A stretch of DNA of 61,799 nt from Coniochaeta sp. PMI_546 (Eukaryota; Ascomycota; Sordariomycetes; Coniochaetales; Coniochaetaceae). The stretch is from positions 605,206-667,004 of the forward strand of contig MU271155.1 of NCBI GenBank assembly GCA_021432605.1, written 5' to 3'. This document shows positions 45,501 through 57,620 of the stretch, piece by piece (the first letter of the stretch is position 1; each line of letters opens with the position of its first letter). The position numbers and the translations under genes are program-made. The notes beneath the pieces are model-generated. The model saw only the letters and a list, made by a program, of their open reading frames with translations, had not been told where the DNA came from and searched no databases.

Positions 45501-46610
45501 TGTAGCTAGACCGCCTCGGTAACGATAGCTGTCCAGTCCTACTTGCCACCAATAACTCTGTGGGTTCGCCGGTGTGATAGGATGCGAACGCTCATCTTGG
45601 CCATATCCGCACCTCTTCGGCATATAGTATCACCATGGACAAGCGTGGAAACCATAGTTCGCATGTTTGAGGCGATCTCTACTGACGACACGCGGCCTTC
45701 CAGACGTTGCAGAAGCGGCCAAAGGTCATTGGAAGAAGTATATCATCGAATAACTCAGGGGCACCACCGCGTGCCCTCTGTCGCACTGCATGGTAGATAC
45801 CCTACTACGCCAGACGAAGTCTAGCAGAAGGAAGAGAGTCCAACTCTTCACATCTTTTTCGGGCGGCGCTCTTGAAACTTCCGACCGACAAACTCCGTGT
45901 CCGAACCTTGTCTTGAATGAGTACACTGACTATATTGGCAAACGGTGAGGATACTTCCCGGTCCAGCTTTTCGCCTTGCAGACATGGCACTCAGGTGTTT
46001 GCAGTCTCAGCCTCTCCGAATGAAAACTCTTGGATCATGACTGAAGCAACTGACACCAAGAAGTACAAGACATACATTGGAATACTCTGACTTCATGTGT
46101 AATCCAAGAACACCGCGGGCTGATGGAACTAAGTTCGAACGCACTAGGGTGGGCCTGGTGAGATGGTGACGGCAAGGGGTCTGGATGTTCACCATCCAGG
46201 GATGTTACTTACCCACTCTCGGATAATGCCACCCTGAGATCATGTGTAAGTATTGTCACCAGGACACGTACTCAGATGAATGAAATAGATAAGGAGCCTC
46301 AAATATTCGTCAAGCATCTACAATATCTCAACCAGGAAACTTACAGACTGTGCAGAGTGTGGAAGCCGAGGGTAGGCGGATGACGAATGTATGGAAGACA
46401 TGATCAAACTAGTTACACCGCAAGTACCTCAAGATTGGGAAGCCACTCAATATCACACGGCGTAACCCGTAGATATCTTCTGGAGTCCTGTGGCAGTCAC
46501 CGTCAAACAACGACATGTATCATGCATGGTGAAAGTTATTATTATCGAAATCTCATATATGTTTCCGCCTAGCTTCCTCAGGTCCTTCGCGATAAAAAGG
46601 GGGCCTGTAA
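45501..46610. other. Convergent intergenic region without supported genes
   Basis: 1.1 kb between the acetyltransferase stop and the end of the esterase gene on the opposite strand. Open frames here have no family resemblance. No repeat stands out. Confidence 0.35.
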
Positions 46611-48291
46611 CTAGACGACGTTGCTTAACAATGTCGCAACGGTCCCTAGCGCGCCCAGTTTGACGTTGGAGCACGGCCCGTCATAGACGGACGGATAGGT
46701 GAGTTGGTGCTTGGGCACATTGTTCAAGCCTAGCTGGACGAGGGTCTTGCCGTTGGGGTCGAACTGTGGCCAGTCGAGGTTGGCCAGACCAGACACCGGG
46801 TCGTTGGAGAAGGAGAACCAGGCCTTCTGCATTAGTTTGGTGAGCTGGCGCTGGTCGGCACTAGTCGGCAGACCGCTGACATCGGCAGAGGCCCCGAAGA
46901 TCATGTGCAGGTCAACGCCATGATAGGCGCCCGACGTGGGGTACAGACGGGTATTGTCCCAGTCAGCGAGGTAGCGTTACACATACGCGGGGACACCGTG
47001 ATTTCGGCGGGCCGTGGCCTGGTAGGCGATGGGGCACGTGAAGGACTCGAGAAGAAAAGACGCGACCTGATCGACAGTGGGTATAACCCCTTGGCCGAAG
47101 GCAGGAATCTGGTAGTAGCCATTCTCATTGTGGTTGTTGCCGAAGAGGATGGGAAGAATAGCAAAGCTGCCGTTGGCGGTCAAGCCGACGTAGTCAGAGA
47201 AAACGACCTCGTCGTCGGGCGTGGGCCAGAAGGCAGGGATGGAACGAAGAACACTGGTGCCCTTGGCGGGTTTTATCGCCGCAGCAGCGGACTCAATGGC
47301 AGACCAGTCCACCCTTTGCATGCAGGCCATGGTGTCAACAGCACTAGAGCAGTTGACGGCTGACACGACCGTCTTCCAATTGCTCTCCTGAACAGACTTG
47401 CTGTTCATGGGGAAGCTGAAGGCATTCCCAGAGTGGGCGATGATGCTGCGGGCAATGGGGTCGTTCCGATATGAGTATGTCCAGTAGTCAACACTGACAC
47501 CGCCCGAGGACTGACCGGAGATTGTGATCTTGGACGGACTGCCGCCGAAACGCGAGATGTTGTCTCGGACCCACTCGACCGCAGCACGCTGGTCGCGGAG
47601 ACCCAGGTTTTGGGTATGGCCAGGAGCACCGGGGAAGCCGAAGACGTTGAGGCGGTAGTTGACGGTGACGACGACAATGTCCTCGGCATCGGCGAAGTAT
47701 TTGCCGTTGTAGAATGGGCTGTCTGTGTTCCCAATGGTGAAGCCTGGAGAGGTATTAGGCACAATGCGTGGCACAGTGACGCTGTGTTCCCCTCATTCAT
47801 AGCAGTGACACTGGTTACGTACGTCCGCCATAGAAAAATACCATGACCGGCTTTGCCGCCTTGTCGGAATTGGCTGTTGGCTTGGACCAGATATTCAGGG
47901 TCAGGCAGTCCTCGCTCTGTGGGGTGCCAGCTGCAGAAGCAAAATAATTGACTATCCTCTGGGCTTGAGGGGTGAAGCCCGGGTAATCGACTGGCTTCGA
48001 TGCCGTCAAGGGGCAGTCGTAGCCGAACGCGGCGGCCTCATACGGAGCCGCGGCGACAAACCTCTGTGGCGCCATGAACCTCAAGTCGCCCAGAGGGGGC
48101 TTCACGTATGGGATGCCCAGGTACTCGACGACACACGAGGTGTTGGTTGCCATGTGTCCTATGATAAACCCATTGGACGAGTTGACCGTCAGGTATTTAG
48201 TCGCCGCCGGCTTGCAAGCTTTGCAAGTAGTCGCCGCGGATGCGGAGCTCGCCCACAGGTTCAGAGCCCCGAACACGACGGTCGCGAGCAT
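46611..48291 (-). pseudogene. Type-B carboxylesterase/lipase, secreted, interrupted by an in-frame TAA
   Basis: Two exons: 48291-47823 and 47743-46611 (1602 bp, 534 codons with the final stop, including one internal stop). The signal peptide is MLATVVFGALNLWASSASA. Family motifs: EYLGIPYVKPPLGDLRF, SEDCLTLNIWSKP, VMVFFYGGRF, and the nucleophile elbow GQSSGG (Ser about 235; most relatives have GESAGG). The stop TAA at 46,977-46,979 is codon 412. Coding sequence continues in the same frame with clear family character (RYLADWDNTRLYPTSGAYHG, MIFGASADVSGLP). The catalytic His (about 431 in SGAYHG) lies after the stop, so the truncated product would lack it. No intron can explain the stop because conserved residues lie on both sides. 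The gene lies about 750 bp from the RIP-mutated block. Confidence 0.82.
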
Positions 48292-49042
48292 AGTGAGGGC
48301 GGCGGCGGCGGCGCGGCAACTTGATCGCGCGCGTCGGGAAGGGACTCAAGATCAACAGAGGAAAGCTAGTGAGGCGCCCGACGCCCGACTGCCAGTGTTT
48401 AAGTCGGCCTTTGCGTCCGAACTAAGCAACGATGCCAGTAACCAGTGCTCCCATTTTACGCGGAGCTCGAAGAACATGAAGCAAATCTCCTGCCGTAGTA
48501 TGTCTCTGGAAAGCTAGGACAGTTGACAAATAGCCCTTGGCAAGCTTAGCTGGCCATGAGGGAAGCTTATGGGAGCTCCACCTTCTTGCTCCATTCAGCA
48601 TGGCAGCGAAAATGAACGAGCACTCCTGGCGCTGAGCAGCTATAGGAACACCGGCTGTCGGGTTTATCAAACATGAGGTCCGGAAGAACGATTTGCACCG
48701 GGGTACGAGCTGGACCACCAGCAACTTGTTGCACCAAGCCTTCAGAGCCTCATAGACATGGTGCGGGGCAGGAATATGCCGATCCATGAGGGCCTCACCA
48801 GAGTAATGATCATATACTGGAGTTTCGAGTTTTGAGTCGAGATTAGTTCACTGCTACAGCATGTTGGCACGTCCGTTGGCCCAAACCCTGGCTTCTCGTA
48901 TCGAGGAATTCGACAGCCCCGCGAATCTCGAGGGACACCCAGCATCGCATACCGTTGGGCATGAGGTCTTGATTGTTAGTGGTTGTAGGTAGGAGGTTGG
49001 CTTGTAGCCAAGACATGAGCCTAAAGAGGCCCCACTCTAACA
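48292..49042. other. Esterase promoter and border with the AT-rich block; possible intact LTR on the minus strand
   Basis: No gene is supported. The esterase leader starts with a GGC trinucleotide run (about 48,300-48,313). On the minus strand the sequence just inside the border reads cttaaggggg, ta, then TGTTAGAGTGGGG. This is the look of a polypurine tract followed by the 5' TG of an LTR, and the same cttaagggg context precedes the copia LTR at 61,587. If so, an unmutated LTR occupies roughly 48,750-49,043. Its far end was not found. Confidence 0.3.
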
Positions 49043-49639
49043 TACCCCCTTAAGCCTACCGACTACCTTAAGTATCTAGATATACGGAAAACGAAGCTAT
49101 TTCTATTAGTTAAACCTATTCCGGAAGACTATATTACCGTAGATCCCGCTTTAGAATTTTATCGATCTAGAAAAAGGGCGTTAATTATTACGAGGTCTAT
49201 TATTAATCTAAATCTCTTCCTTCGTTTTCTTACGTTTTTATTTATCGTATTAGTTTTTATAAAGGTCGTAATACTTATCGTTACCTCCGTTATATTTCCG
49301 CCCGTAACGAATATAAATATCTTCGTAATATTAGTTTTTAACGGTCGCGAAAGCCGTACCGCCGCGGTAATCTTAATCGGTACTTTCCGCGATTATCTCT
49401 TTATTAACTTAATTTAGGTTAAAGTCTTTATCTCGCGAATTAAAAACGGTATTAATCCGGGTATTCGGTCTTAAACGAATTAATTATTATCTAAACGACG
49501 AGTTTATTAAAGATCGCGTAATTTTTATCGGCTTTAGTAATACGGTATTTAAAAGATACGACGTTTATATAAAAGGTAAAGAACGAATATAAAAAAAGTC
49601 TTTAATTAAAATTAAATAAGGGAAAAAAGCTTATAGATA

Positions 49640-52600
49640 CGTCAAAACCAATATAACGTATAAGTAAGCCTTTAAACCGGAAAAATAAGGTCGAAATTAA
49701 TTCTAACGGGTCGACTTTACCCGGAGATTATATCGTAATCGTTACGTAACCGCGGTATAATTAGTAGGAAAAAATCGATAATACGGGGCGATTCGGGGAA
49801 ACCTAAACGTGTTTTAGATAACGTATTTACGAGCCCGACGAGATAATTTACCGCGACGTAAGAATTTCGGGGCGAGAACGAATTATATTCGGAGCTTATC
49901 GAACTAAATACCTGATTTACGGCGGGTAAGGAATTTAAAAACGATATTCGCCTTAAAGACTTAATAGAAGCCTTAGTAATAACGGTAAAAACTCTATTCG
50001 ATAATGTTAAGATTTCGGAACGAAAAAAACGTAATACCGACCGTATTTTAACCGATATACGTAAGATATTAGATATAATTAAAGAAATCAAAGTAGAAAT
50101 TATTATTAATAAAACGATTCGTCGTATAGATATCCCGACGGTATCTTATACGTCGGTCGTAACCGTAACGACGATTAGAATTATTATATTACCGGGGAAT
50201 AATAAGTTCGCGATTATTATATATTTAATTAAGAATATAATATTCGAAAACCGGAACGTTATTATTAAGATAAACGAAGAAAAGAAATTAATAAACGCGT
50301 TAATAACGATCCGACTTTTAAACGGAGATTATAAAATAACTTTTAAAACCGAAAAAGTAAAAAAAAAAACGAATATAATATTCGGATAAATAACTATAAT
50401 TTTCGGTACGGGAACGGTTATACGGAAAGTTATATATACCCTAATTATATACGGCTTTCCTTTAGCCGAGATCGTTTAGAATACGAAAAAAGATCTAGTT
50501 AAAAAACTAAAAGAATCGAACTCGGTAAAAATCTCCGGTACTTATTAGCCGATAAAATAAATCCGGAAAGATACTTTATAGATTACGTTTATTATTACTA
50601 TCGAAAATAAGACAATAACGAATATATTTTACGAAAAGGGGGTATATTAGAAATACGGGAACTATTTATATTCCTTATTCGCCCCGGACGTATAAATTAT
50701 TCGTTATTATAACTATTATTAGTTCGGCTATAAGGTACGGTTTTATCGGAACGAAACCGTTTACGGTTAGTATAAAAAAGGAGGTTACTAAGAGATAATA
50801 TACGTATTTAAGGCCGCGAAAACCGAACCGAAATATATAAACTATCGGGGCGGATACTTTATATAATTATACGATTACCGTAAAATTAAAACGGAAATAA
50901 AAGTGGTAAAAGACGCGTTTTTTAATAAACTAATAAGGTTCCGCGTTACGTAAAAAGAACGATAATAAATAAACGACGAAAGGTTTACGTTAGTTAGAAA
51001 CCCGAAAAAAAAGACCGTAAGTTAAGTTAGAAGAAGCCCTATCGAAATATTTAAACGGGTAAATAAACTTTCTAAAACGGTAATCCCGTTAGTTAAAGAT
51101 TCTTTATAACGATAATTTAACGATTTTATATTACCTCGGAACGTAACTTTAACGGTATTGAATAACTTTTAGAAAGAAATCGATACCTTTATATTATAAT
51201 TAGAAAAAAACTAAAGATCTTATATTAGAACGTTTATAAAAAATATAACGTAATATAAAAATTATATAATATATAAAAGAAATACGATATTATAACGATT
51301 ACCGAACTATTTTTAAAACCGAACGTCCCGGGGTTAAACTATTTTCGGAATTCTAGATATAAAGTTATCTAATAAATAAGATAAGAGAAAACGAAAGCGG
51401 TAATCTTAATTAGACCGGGTATAAAGATAACCGATACCGAAACGATATTAAACTAATATCGAATCGCGATAAAAACGAAACCGGGAAAAAAGATTAATAT
51501 TTACGTAATATATTTACTATTGTTATTATATATATTAAATACGACCTAAGTAATACTTTTAGACGACCTCGTAACGAAAAAGCTACGAAGGCGGACTTTA
51601 ATTATAAGAGATTTCAATCTTTACGCCGCCGAATAAATACCGGGGCGAAATATATATTATACTGGAACGATAAAATTACGAATCCTAATAGAATAATAAG
51701 AACTAAAACTATTTACGTTATTTAAGATAAGTATATTCTTTAACCTAAAAGGGGAAGATATAATATTCGATTTCGTTTAGGTTACGGAAAGAAATTAGGT
51801 AGAATATAAAAAGACGCCGGAATATAAAGGAAAAGATTATTTACCGTAAGAAATATAGATAAATAAAAAAGCCGAACGAAAAAAAAAAGCCCGAAGAAAA
51901 AATTAGAAATTAATCGATTAGAAAAAAGCTAAAGATTTAACGGAATCGTTCTTTTCCCCGGGTACGTTCGGGGAGATTTCGGAACTAAACCGTTACGTAG
52001 ACGAGTTAACGGTAATAATATAAAAAGTAGCCGAAACGTACGTACTACCGAAGAAAAAGGAGCCCTTATGAAATAAATAGTAATCTTTAGAGATTATAAT
52101 TATAATAATAGAAACCGTAAGGTTAGCAAACCGATACCGGAGAATCCGGATAAAGACGTCGAAAAGATAATTAAGGGAAACCGAGACGAAAAAGAAACGA
52201 CTAATCCGAAAAACTTAAAAAACGGCGTTTAAGAAAACGTTTTATAACTCTAGTTAAAATAACGGGGGGAAAATATTATAGAATATTACGAAATAAATAC
52301 AATTCCGAAATTATAAACCGCCGATCCCGGCTTTTATTTTAATATTAGAAAAGGAATAAGGCGGAACGAAAATAGAAACCTTTAACGAGAAAATAAAGGT
52401 TTTAAACTAAAAATTCTATCCGGAATCGGAAATAGATCTTTCCGATATCGGGAAAGATCCGGTTATAACTTACCTTTAAAATAAAAGGTTATCGGTCCGG
52501 TAAGACGTCGACGAGATAAATATCGCGTAGGTTTTAAAAAAAACTAAGTTATAAAAAGCCCCCGGGTTAAACGGGATCCTAAACGGGTTATTAAAGGTTT

Positions 52601-54480
52601 TAAAAAAGCCGTTCCGAAAACGATTCGTAAACGTAATAAACGCAAATTTTAAATTAAGATATTATTTAAAAAGGGTTAAAAAGACGAAAACTATCGTTCT
52701 TTCGAAAGATAAAGACCGAATAGACGTAATAGGATCGTAACGATTTATCGCGTTTTTAAATACGATAAAGAAAGTAATTAAAATAATAGTCGTTAAACGT
52801 ATAATAAACGAAATAGAAGAATAAAGATTTTTACCCGACGAATAAATAGGGAATAAACGAAATCGGTTATACGAGATAACTTTCTAAAAAATAATAAACC
52901 TCGTTTATACGGTATAAAACGAGAACGGTACGGTTTCGTTCTTAGTTTTAAACGTTTCCGGAACGTTCGATAAGATAAATTACCGGCGATTTTTAAACGT
53001 CTTACGTAAAAAGGGTTTCCTAAGATAAGTCGAGGTATAGATAAGAAGCTTCCTAGTAAAAAGGACGATAATATTTAGATTTAACGATACCGAATTTAGG
53101 CCGATTAGAATTCGGGGTAGGGTTTTATAAGGATTATTATTATCCCCTTTTCTTTTTACCTTTTATTCGGTAATATTATATAAAAGCTTTTAAATATATA
53201 TCGGAATAGAATCCGGGGGTTTTATTAACGATATTATCTTAATTTCGTATAGACGGAATAAAAAAACCGTAACGAAATAATTCCGAAAAATATACGTAAC
53301 GTATACGAGATAGGTAAGGAAATTTAAAATAAAGTTCGACCTTTTAAAGTATTAGCTTATTTATTTTATAAAGACGTAAAAGCTAGTCGAAAACGAATTA
53401 TATTTAGACGACCAAGTAATAAAATTAAAGTAAAAGGTTAAGGTTTTCAGAACGATATTAGATTAAAAGTTAAAAAGTAACGTATATTTATAGTTCTTCT
53501 ACGTAAAAATAGAAACTTAGAAACTAATAATCGAGAAAACTATAACTTCAACCTAAGGCCTAAGTTTACTAAAGGCGAAAACGGTATATACGGCGGTAAT
53601 ACGTTCCGTAATCGGATACGTATCGACGATATAATATTCCGTTACCGGAACGAAAAGACCGTCCTTACTATTATATAAAGATTTATATAAACTATAAAGG
53701 GTATATTTAAAGTCGGTTACCGGGGCGTATAACGTTACGAAGATAATAGTATTCGAGATAGAAACGTTCGTCCCCCCGATCGACTTTTAATTAAACTCGA
53801 AGTTATATTCTTTCGTTATTAAATATAAAACAAACGGGTTAGCCGAAAGCTTAAGAAATAGATATAATAAAGCGAAAGATTTATTTGTTAAAACGAAAAA
53901 GGCCCGGTAAAATAAAGGAAATAGGGTATATACGGCCCGACCTTTAATTAAATACGAGAAGAAAGCGGCCGAAACGTTAAAATAATATCCGGAAAGCTTT
54001 TAATATAAAAAAAAGAGAATCTTCGAATTTTAGAAAAAGAAATAGGAGTTCGAAAAGCGAACGAAAAAAATAAAGATTTATTATAACGTCGGGGAAAACG
54101 TAAAAAGAAAACTTATCGAAAATACGTTACGTTTATACGATAACTTAACGAAAACGGAAAACGTATTATTAATCTAAATACGAACGGGTTATATAAGCCT
54201 AAATATATTCTTTTTCGAAAAACGTATTCCGGGAATTAACCCGGAATATAAATACGGGTAAACGTAAAAAATAGTTAAATATATCGTAACGTTTTATTTT
54301 AAACGGAAGAACGAAAGATTCTAACTAAAAGAATAATTAGGTTACGACGATATAACGAGAATATTAGAAAAAAAAGACGTCGTTTAATTCGTTAAATAAT
54401 TCTTAGGTTTAAAAAAGATCTAATATTACGATTTTATTAGAAAGTTAATAAAGATTTAAACCGAAAAAAGCCGAAAGAAA
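49640..54480 (+). mobile_element. LINE (non-LTR retrotransposon) relic, Tad/I-like, plus strand
   Basis: Despite many stops, translated segments keep the family order. ORF1: a helical part ending near 50,650 (ALITIRLLNGDYKITFKTEK; VIYTLIIYGFPLAEIV), then a zinc-knuckle region at about 50,695-50,880 whose cysteines are now Tyr (RYYNYY-FGYKVRFYRNETVYG). Endonuclease: IIRDFNLYAAE at about 51,600. Reverse transcriptase: KAPGLNGILNGLLKVLKKPF at about 52,555, and FINDIILIS near 53,222 in place of FVDDIILIS. After it is an RNase-H/C-terminal zinc-finger-like tail (near 54,150-54,400). Nearly all differences from a live element are C-to-T or G-to-A in the RIP context. The 5' and 3' ends are approximate. 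Confidence 0.8.
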
Positions 54481-56340
54481 CGCGAAAAACGTATAACCGG
54501 GGAATAAGAATATAAAAACGGCGGATCGAAAACGGATAAATTACGTAAAATAATATAACGACGATAATATAAATACGATTTAAGTCTACTTTAATCCCGA
54601 CGGGAAAAGATAGAAAACCGGGGCCGTGAAAACGTAAAGAAATAAACGATACGAAAGAAATACGATATCGAAATAAAAGGGAAAAGATAACAATACGGTT
54701 AACCGTTTTTATTAAGGATTTATAAAATCGTAAAGAAATCTAACCGAAAGAAAACCGATATTAAAACGAACTTAAATTAATTATTATACGAAATTATTTC
54801 TTTTTAAAAACGGGTTTTTTCGTAACGGTACCGATAAAAGCCGTTCCGATATTTTACGATAAACGATCGATACCGATACGAATAATATTAAAAATCGTTT
54901 TTAAATAAACGATACCGTTACGTTATCGGGGATTAACGGTCGGAACGAAATCGGGACGATAAAAACGGGATACGATCGATTTATTAAAATATCGAATTAA
55001 ATACGAATCGTTTCGGCGTTAATACGAATAAATCCGATATCTTTACGAAATTTAATAATATAAACGACGAGGTAATCGAATTCGGTACGAAATTTAATAA
55101 AGTCGGTACGAATAACGGTAATTTATATAATATTCGTATCGGTAATATTATAAAACCGGGCGAGGTTAATATATATAACGTTAATTTATATAACGTTCGT
55201 TTCGATAATATTACAAAATTAGGCGAAATCGTTACGAAAAACGGTAAGATCGTTTATAACCGAAACGGATAACGAAACCGGAATGATAAAATTACGATTA
55301 GGAAAAAAAGATAGACTAATAACGGAATTACAAATTATCTTACCGGAACGAATAATTTATATATATATAACGAGATATATATTATAAAGTTAAGATTATA
55401 ATTAATATAAGATCGGAACGAAAAACGTCGTAAATAAACTGATATACTTTTTAATTATTTTAATCGTTAAAATAACGAAAGAAAACCGATTATATAACGC
55501 GGAATAAATCTTTATCGTCGGGAATTTACGAAAGTTAGGCGAAATAAAAACGAAACTGGATAAAAAGAAAACTTATCGTATTATATATAACGATCGAATA
55601 TTTTATTTTAATAAATACGTAACGGTCGTAACGAAAAGAAATCGAATTTAGAACGAATTAATAAGATATCGAACAAAATTATACCGGAAATACGCCGACG
55701 TATTAAAGTCTTAAATATATTCAAAACCGTTTTTAATATAAAGTAAATAAAAGCCGTTAAAACGTCGGGATAAACCTAATATAGAAAGTATTAAAAAAAA
55801 GGAAATTAATACGTCGTCGTAACGAAATCGAAATACGAACTTATTAATAAAAATTATATAAAGAATTATAACTTTAAAACGAAACGGTTACGATTTTTAA
55901 TAAAATCGAAACGATAAAGGTACGAAAATAGAAAACTATTAAAAGAAAAGAAATTAATAAGTTACTAAAACGAAATCGAAACGGCCGCGGTAAGCCCCGG
56001 TAAAAATTAAAACGGAAGACGTAAGTAAAATAATCGGCGGGGCCGGCCCGTAATTTAACCGGAAAACCGGGCGAAGACGAATCGAAATTATAAATTGAAA
56101 TTATATAACGTAGTTTTAAAAACTACGTAACGAAAACGCGTAAAAAAGTAAATAAATTACGTATTAAATTAAAACGCGGAATTAAAAAAATATAAATATT
56201 TAACTTATAAATATACGTAAGGTTTAAAACTATATAAAAACGTAAAGAAAAAAAAATATACGTACGAATAGAATTAGTTAACGGAAAAGAAAAGAAAGAA
56301 AGAATTACGAAAGTTTAGGCTTAATAATTAAATAAATACG
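54481..56340. other. RIP-mutated DNA of uncertain origin
   Basis: These 1.86 kb are as CpA/TpG-poor as the LINE. Around 55,050-55,260 a degenerate motif (aatataac/gtaatttatataa) recurs several times. One frame near 55,500-55,950 reads like a Lys/Arg-rich protein (ELIRYRTKLYRKYADVLKS), but I recognise no family. It could be the 5' part of another element. Confidence 0.4.
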
Positions 56341-56349
56341 GACCGCCCG

Positions 56350-57620
56350 GGGAAAATACGTACCTTAACGCGATTTAATACGTTTATTAACGCGAAGAAA
56401 AAACGTAAAAAATACGAAAAAAGGAAATTAGTAAAAAGTCGAAACGATAGGAAAGAAACCGGCGTAAAGCCGGAACGAAAATAAAAAATCAGCGTAAAAC
56501 CGATACGACGAATATTAATTAGAATACTTCCTTTTAAAACTAAACGTACCCGAACCGACGCCGATTAAAAGTCGACCCGATAAGAAAAAAAACGGCGGAA
56601 AGATAAAGAAATGGAACGATATCGTTACGAAAGGGAATATAGGAAACGAAATAAAAAAAAATATTACGCGAAAGTAAAACGAAAAGAAAACGACGCCGAA
56701 ATAGAAACTACCGAACGTCCCCGGGAAGTAGCCGAACCGGGGGCGGGGCGAAGCCGAAAGACCTAATTCCCTATTTACCGTAAATCGGGGGAAGATCCCA
56801 AATTAAATATTCGACGATAAAGAATCAGATTTAGGTAAGCGTTAAAGGTTTTTACCCGATTCGAAACGGTTTCGTTTCGAATACGGTTTCTTTTCGGAAC
56901 GAACGAAAATATATAATATAATCTTAATTACCGTTAATTAGTAATAATAATAATAATTAAAATTAAATATAATATAAATAGATCTAATTTAATTTAATTT
57001 ATAAAGCCTTATATTATTATTATTATTATTAATAAACGGTAATTAAGATTCTATTATATACTTTTATTTGTTCCGAAAAGAAACCGTATTTTAAACGAAA
57101 CCGTTTCGAATCGGGTAAAAACCTCTAATGTTTACCTAAATCTAATTATTTATCGTCGAATATTTAATTCGGGATCTTTTCCCGATTTATAATAAGTAAA
57201 AAATTAAGTTTTTCGGTTTCGCTTTACCTCCGATCCGGCTATTTCCTAAGGGCGTTTAATTATTTTTATTACGATATCGTTTTTATTTCGTCTTATTTAC
57301 GTATAATAATCTTTTTTATTTCGTATTTTTTATTCTTTTTCGTATCGTCGTCGTTCCGATTCTTTAGTTTTTCGTTATTTTTTTTCTATCGGGTCGATTT
57401 ATATTTATTTAGTTTTTTAAAAAAATATATTAGCCGGTATTTATCGTACCGGTTTCGTACTGATTTCCTTTTTTTATTCCGGTTTTACGTTAGTTTTTTT
57501 TTATCGTTTTAATTTCGTACCGATTTTCTACTTTCGTATTTTTTTCGTATCTTTTTTATATTAATAAATATGTTAGATCGCGTTAAAATATATACTTTTT
57601 TAAATAACTTATTATTACAA
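56350..57620. repeat. Long inverted repeat (two diverged arms of about 600 bp)
   Basis: The left arm (about 56,350-56,960) and the reverse complement of the right arm (about 57,020-57,620) align over nearly their full length. Examples: aaatattcgacgataaag on the left matches the right arm's reverse complement; cccgattcgaaacggtttcg is identical; gtcgacccgata matches atcgacccgata. Arms differ by scattered C/T and G/A changes, consistent with independent RIP. The spacer of about 60-70 bp is AT-rich with TAA/TTA runs. Two head-to-head copies of one element, or one hairpin-forming element, would both fit. Confidence 0.8.

Noticed and set aside
49717-50091. Minus-strand open frame of 124 codons in the AT-rich block
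   Set aside because: It is antisense to the LINE ORF1 relic. RIP changes stop density by strand and frame, so open frames arise by composition.
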